DNA of 64,000 nucleotides from positions 26,991,817-27,055,816 of the forward strand of contig NC_067130.1 of assembly GCF_021347895.1 (NCBI RefSeq), in the 5' to 3' direction. Both the position numbers and the translations under genes were made by a program. Under the pieces are notes generated by a model. The model worked only from the letters and a program-made list of their open reading frames with translations, was not told the origin of the DNA and searched no databases. Positions 49,401 to 55,400 of this stretch are shown here, in pieces (positions within the stretch are counted from its first letter, which is position 1; every line of letters starts with the position of its first letter). This stretch comes from Acanthochromis polyacanthus (Eukaryota > Chordata > Actinopteri > Pomacentridae).

Positions 49401-52400
49401 CATATTTATTTGAAAATCCCTGCACTTTCATTAACCCAGCTTCAGTTCTGTGGCAATAGAAATGGTGCTGTCTTGAGGTATCAGTTCATTTGATTTCATT
49501 TTTTTTTCTCATCCAGGTCCAACATCAAGCCAGAGAGAGCCACGGCCAATCAGCACAACTTCCAAATGCACACGTTCGATAAGAACACCAACTGTCGAGC
49601 CTGCAAGATGCTGTTGAGGTAACGATCCTGATAACTCCAGTGCTGATGTGCATCCAGGCCCTTCATATTTTTTACAATTTGTTTTGCACAAAGAATATAC
49701 CATCTTCCAGACTTTGATTGGACTTTAAGTGTTGGTATTTAGAGATTTCTTCTTTTGTGTCGTGTCCATTGTAGGAGCAGATTTATCTCCTCGCCACTAA
49801 GAATTATGTACAAGGAGTCAAAACTTTCTAAACAGGTCCTTTGTCCCCACCAGCACCAGTACCATTTAGCCACATTATCGTTAGCTGCGCCTCAATACCA
49901 GGTCATCTCTTTTCAAACAGAGTAATTTTACAATGTTTGAGCCCAGTTGTGCAGCTCAAGCTGCACAGAGAGGGAAGAAATAGTTGGAGAGGTAAATGAG
50001 GACTTGATAACTTCACACGTGTTAATGGAACCGATGCTGCAAAGTTACATCTACAGCCATTTTAAAGCAGGAAGGGAACATTACCTGGAAAAACCTTCAA
50101 AATGTGCAACTTCGACACACAAATATGAGTTTTTTGGGGGTGTAGTCAATGACTCTAAAGGGATTTTAAGCAGTGAACTTAAGAGGCACTGGTAGAAGGG
50201 TATATATTACCTTTATTCTGACTCACCAGATAGTCCTACCATTGGCTATGCATTTCATTTGGCTTTCTCCTCCCCTTTTGCAGTCTATTTTCAAAGTCTT
50301 TTTAACTACACAAAGCAACAGTAGCACCTCCCAAACTAGCAACTTACACACTGAAATTGAAAGTTTTGCTGAAGGTTTGGATCGTAGAACAAGACGTTCT
50401 TGCTGTTTTTTCTCTACAAATTAGCCATTTGAATGCACATTTTCCACCAACACAAAATTCCCAGCTACTATTTTGAGTGAAGCTGTTGCAGCATAATGTT
50501 CCAAGATGATTGTGATTTGTTTAAAGAAATACACCCAAGCCAGAGTTTTTTTTCCCTCATAGTAGAATACAGTGAAGTGCAGTCAGACTATTCTACACAG
50601 CACTGTGTTGAATCGCCTAGCCATACACAGAATCAGACAACTGTTTCCCTTTGTTTACACTGTTTGTGCTAAGATAAGTTGTCCTGCTGCTAGCTGCTGT
50701 GGATTTTTCTTTTAATTAAAAGTACAGAAATATTAGCAGCCAAATGATATCAACACTAAAAGTAGTTTTTATGCTCAGAGTGTTATAATATACTTTATAT
50801 TATATTGTATTACTACTACTGACTCAATAATGTTTATCCAGCTTTTAAATGTGTAGCACATCTTGGCAGAACTCATTTTTAAGTATTTGACAAAACAGCA
50901 GAAGTTTATCCATGATGACACGCTTAAAATCAGTTTTGTGTAATGAGATTTGAATTGCAATGCTTTAAGTTTCACAGTGAGGCAAATCAAGAACTTCTTT
51001 GGAGCGAACAGCCAGATGGGAGAGGCAAATTAATTCACTTCAACATCATCAAGCTACGTTATCATATTAGGTTTGCTATGTTGTCTGCAGAGGATGAGCC
51101 AGGCAATTTACTAGTTTTATTTCTCTACTCTCAGATGTGCGTCGCTTTGGATAAAAGCGTCTGCTAAATGAAGTTGTAGGATTGCAGAATTATTAAAAAT
51201 GGTGTCAAGCTTAACTATGAATACTTCATGGACTATTGAGCAAATTTAAGCTTGTTTTTTCACATTAGTTATATCTAATTTAAAACTTTAAACTTCACAC
51301 TTTATAGTAACAACAACTGGGGCAAAAAATGCTGCAGAGTAAAAATACAACAGAGTTTTATGTTTAAGGTGCTACAGAAGTTGGAATTGTACCTGAAAAA
51401 TAGACTGCATTTGAGAAAATGTGTTTTGTTTGCAAATGCACAGTGTACTATTAAATGTACCTTAAATTAAATAAGTGCTGCGTTAATTAGTGCCTTGAGT
51501 AAAAACGAAAAAATGTTAAAAAGTGACAGAAATCTGTAAAACTTAAGAGAAATCTGTCTACATATGATGAGCAGCAAACAAACAAGCCGACTCAAATCAC
51601 AGAGGGAATATGTGTTTTTTGGCGAACATACCCCCTCATTAGAGCTGAAGCAGTGTTTGGAAAATATTCTAGTCTTTGTCAGACTTTGTCTGACAAATGA
51701 TATTGTTAAGCGTTCCCCTTTGTAACACCACCCAGTGTGATCCTGAGCACCGCCACCTCTCATGTGCTGCTCGGCTGCAGCGGGGCTAACCCGTGTCACT
51801 GAATCACCACTTTCACCTCTATTACAGTCAGCCGGATAAACTCCACTCTGTGTATTGACCCACAAATTTCATGGCTTTGCTGACCTAAATTCGCAGAGCC
51901 GGGTGGTGGAAGCAGGGACCGGCGTCCTCACTCCCTGCTGGATGCTAATTACTGCTGCAGCCCCAGCGGATTCCACTGTGATTTATGGCACTCGCTATTT
52001 ACCATGGCAGTGTGCGATGCATGCGGCGTTACAGTGACTGTAACAAGTACACTTCTGCAGTGCACGGTTTTAAATGGAATGAGGTGATTTTGCGATTTTA
52101 AAGGAATTGCAGCATGAAAATGATCGAGGACGTGCAACTGCGTCTGCAGCCTTGTAGGAACAAACAGCAGGCCCCCTTGTGTGTTGTTCTTACAGTAGGT
52201 TAATTTGAGTCTCAGACACTTCCTGTTTGCATTACCGGAGTGTGTGTTTACGTGTGTTTGTGTGTCCTCCAGGGGCATCTTCTATCAGGGCTACTACTGC
52301 TCTCGCTGCGGAACAGGAGCTCACAAAGAGTGTCTGGAAGTGATCACCATCTGTAAAATCAGTAGGTGTCCTACAACCTCGTTCACACCAACTTTTAGGG

Positions 52401-55400
52401 GGTCAAATCGTAACACTGAGCAACATTTAGATGAGAACTGAGCGGCATAAATCACTGATGTGTGTGTCATTAATAGAGTGCTGTGATTTTAGCTGTCACA
52501 GAGCGCCGTCCTGTTTGTAGGCCTCTTCATCCAGCAGGAAAAGAGGGGGATGGGAAGGAGGGGCAGCTTCATTGTGTCACTGGGTTTGGTACCAGAGAGG
52601 AAAACAGCAACTGAAAGTCAGGAATCATGTGACTGTCATTGTCAATCATCATGTGACCGTCATTTCATTCACTGAAGTAGAGTATAGATTGGGTTATTTG
52701 CTCCAGGCGTTCTCTACATTTTGGTCTGGTAGCTTTAATATTGAGGTTCCATGTTTGGTTTCAATTTGTGTAATGTTTTCAGAAGCCCAGAGAAATAAAA
52801 TATCCATCTGGTTATTCATAGTATAACGAAGAAAGCAAAAAGTGGAGACATTTCTACGAATATACGTGTAGTTCTGTGTAGCATGAATGTTTTTTCTCCT
52901 TCTCTGCTATCTGTGTAATCATCTCTTAGCGCTCAGATTAATCTTGCAATGCCTTGACGGATTCTCAACACTTAGCTCAGGAACCAAAGATTTCCTCGGA
53001 AGAAATTGAGAAAATCATCGCCCTGTTTTCTCCAACTGGAACCAGCTGAGTGCAGCTGACTGAACCTAAAATTTATCTCTTGAATGCTTAAAAGCCTTTC
53101 GCTGTGTCACTTTGGTTCCTTCAGTAAAAGATCCTTAAATACTGAAGTTAAATAATGACACTTGACAGAGCAGAGCTGACAGCAGAAAAATGGAATTTTA
53201 TGCTTAGAAATAATGTGGCCTCTGAGTAGAAAATTAACCACATAATCTGCTGCGTTTATCTTCATCTATGTTCTTGTTACATCTACAATTTAGTACTTCT
53301 TGTAGCCAGTTTTCCGCACTAAGAATCTGTTTTTTTTTGCATCTTCTTTCAGATCCTCTAGATTTGGTGAGTAATCAACAGCATCCTCTCGTCTCCACCG
53401 TCTCTCATTCTTGGAAAAATATCATTAAATTACACAGAAGTAGTACTTTTCTGTGCTAACAGTCTCTATAACTGAGTGTTTGTTTCTCTTTTACAGGAAC
53501 CTGGAATGTCACCGGGTAAGAACTCTCTCAGTGAACTCACATTTGGATATGAAGCTGGATGCTATTCCAGCTGTCAAGTTTGTTTTGGAGTCAGCTGCTC
53601 TTGATGCTCTCCTGCCATCTAGTGGATGTTTCTATGGCATTATAGAAACCAACAGCAACATTAGCAGCCAAGTAGAGCGAGGAGGTGGCAATGCATACTG
53701 TATATATACTATATATAGATACCACATACTTAAAATTCAAAAACAAACAGACCTTTGACTCTGATGGATATGCAGCATGATGAAATCAGCCCAGAATGTT
53801 TGATTAACAGACTTTAAGATTGAATTTAGTTGCTCTTGGTCAGATTTTTCTTATAATTATTTTTGCCTTCCTCTTCAAAGCAGACAGAAGGAAAGGAAAC
53901 CTTGCAAAAACAGCCTTCACCCCAGGATGTTGTGTTTATATTATTATGCGTCTTCGACCGCTGCATCACTCAGTGTGCAAGATTTTGCTATTTAGAAACA
54001 AAACATTTGTGCTTTATCAGTCCAAATCACTGCTTTCCATGTGAAATCCAAGAGGCAAATCCAAACCACCGCGGTGCTGTGTTGCCCCTCTTCATCTCTG
54101 CAAATGCTGGGCTTTGTTTACAGGTCCGAAGATGGTGGCGGTGAGGAACTACCACGGCACACCGGCGCCTCCGGGGAAGACGCCTCTCTGTTTTCAAACG
54201 GGAGATTTCATCGAGCTGCTGAAGGGAGATCCGGACACAACATGGTGGGAGGTACGGCAGTCGCTCACTTTTTGCTGAAACCATGCACCATAATGGCTGA
54301 TGCTATTAAAGTGCTGATTTCCATCCTCACAATCAACAACTTTTGCACCTGCGGGACGTGTGGACAAAGCTACAGTTCTTACACAGTATCCTCTCCAGCA
54401 GTAACAAAATCCAACTAATTAAGGCATTGTATCTCAATTGTTTAGTCTGCACAAAAACAACTGGAGCCTTGGCATCAAGAAATAGTCTGGCACGCAAACC
54501 ACAACTTGTGTGGATGTAATGCGCTAATTACTGAGCTGTAGAGGTGCTGGTTGCTGTATTTTTGTTAAATTTGGACAATGCCAGGCAAGCTGTTTGCTTC
54601 TATTTATTATATTTAGTGTCCAGACAAAGATTGGTATCAACCTTCTTATCTCACTGAATGCAAGAAAGTTATATTAAGTTTTTCTGTACGATAAAGTAGA
54701 GAATATTTTCCAAAAACTGTTCCTGTCCGTATACCAACTGCACTGAAAATAAAAGGTCTAGATGAGATATCTTGTAACTACAATTTATATACAAGAATAT
54801 ATCTTGCAAATAGAGGTTCTAATCAGAAATGTTGTGGTTGGACACGTAGAATGAAATGGGGCAGTATAAGCAGAATGCCACAAATTACTGGAAGAAGCTC
54901 ATCTAATTTCCTAAAATCGAGTTAAGCTCTCTTGCACCACTAGTATTAATCCACTTTTAGCTGAGCGTCAGGGTGCTGTAGCTGCAGACCTGGAGGATCC
55001 TCTGCTGTGAATTAGGCTGGATCATAGCAGCTGTGACACTACTTGCTCCGGGCGCTTTTGACTTTTCCTGCTGAATCACTGACTCGCACACATCCACATC
55101 GGGCTAGCTTTTTCCGAGAGTGGCTCAGGGGCAACCTTCTGAAGCCATTAAGCGATCTTCGCTATTACACGAAGTTATCCCTCTGCAGCGTGACACTTTA
55201 ATCTCCCCATATGATGTCAAAGAGTGTGGCGAGTTCAAAATCGATTGCTTCAGGTAGCAGAGAGCAAAGGCGTTCCGACTTCTGTCTGACATTGATGGGT
55301 AAACTTGAAAGATGTGTTCATTCTTTCTAGGGACAACTCCGAGCACTGATATGTAATGTGATGGTACAGTATGTATTCAGGACCTTGTAATAATCTGTCA

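Larger units (their letters stand above)
49619..52272 (+). other. vav2 intron of 2.65 kb inside the C1 zinc finger
   Basis: It holds a probable interspersed repeat at about 50450-50740 and a short repeat terminus at 51133-51170. Nothing else is recognised. Confidence 0.65.

Noticed and set aside
52362..52366. Alternative donor at AGTAG|GTGTCC for exon 16
   Set aside because: It would add four bases and break the frame into exon 17; GTAGGT at 52362 keeps phase and has the better consensus.
54027..54418. Frames of 125 (+) and 85 (-) codons
   Set aside because: They are other-frame shadows of the SH3-coding exon 19, which is GC-rich and so lacks stops.
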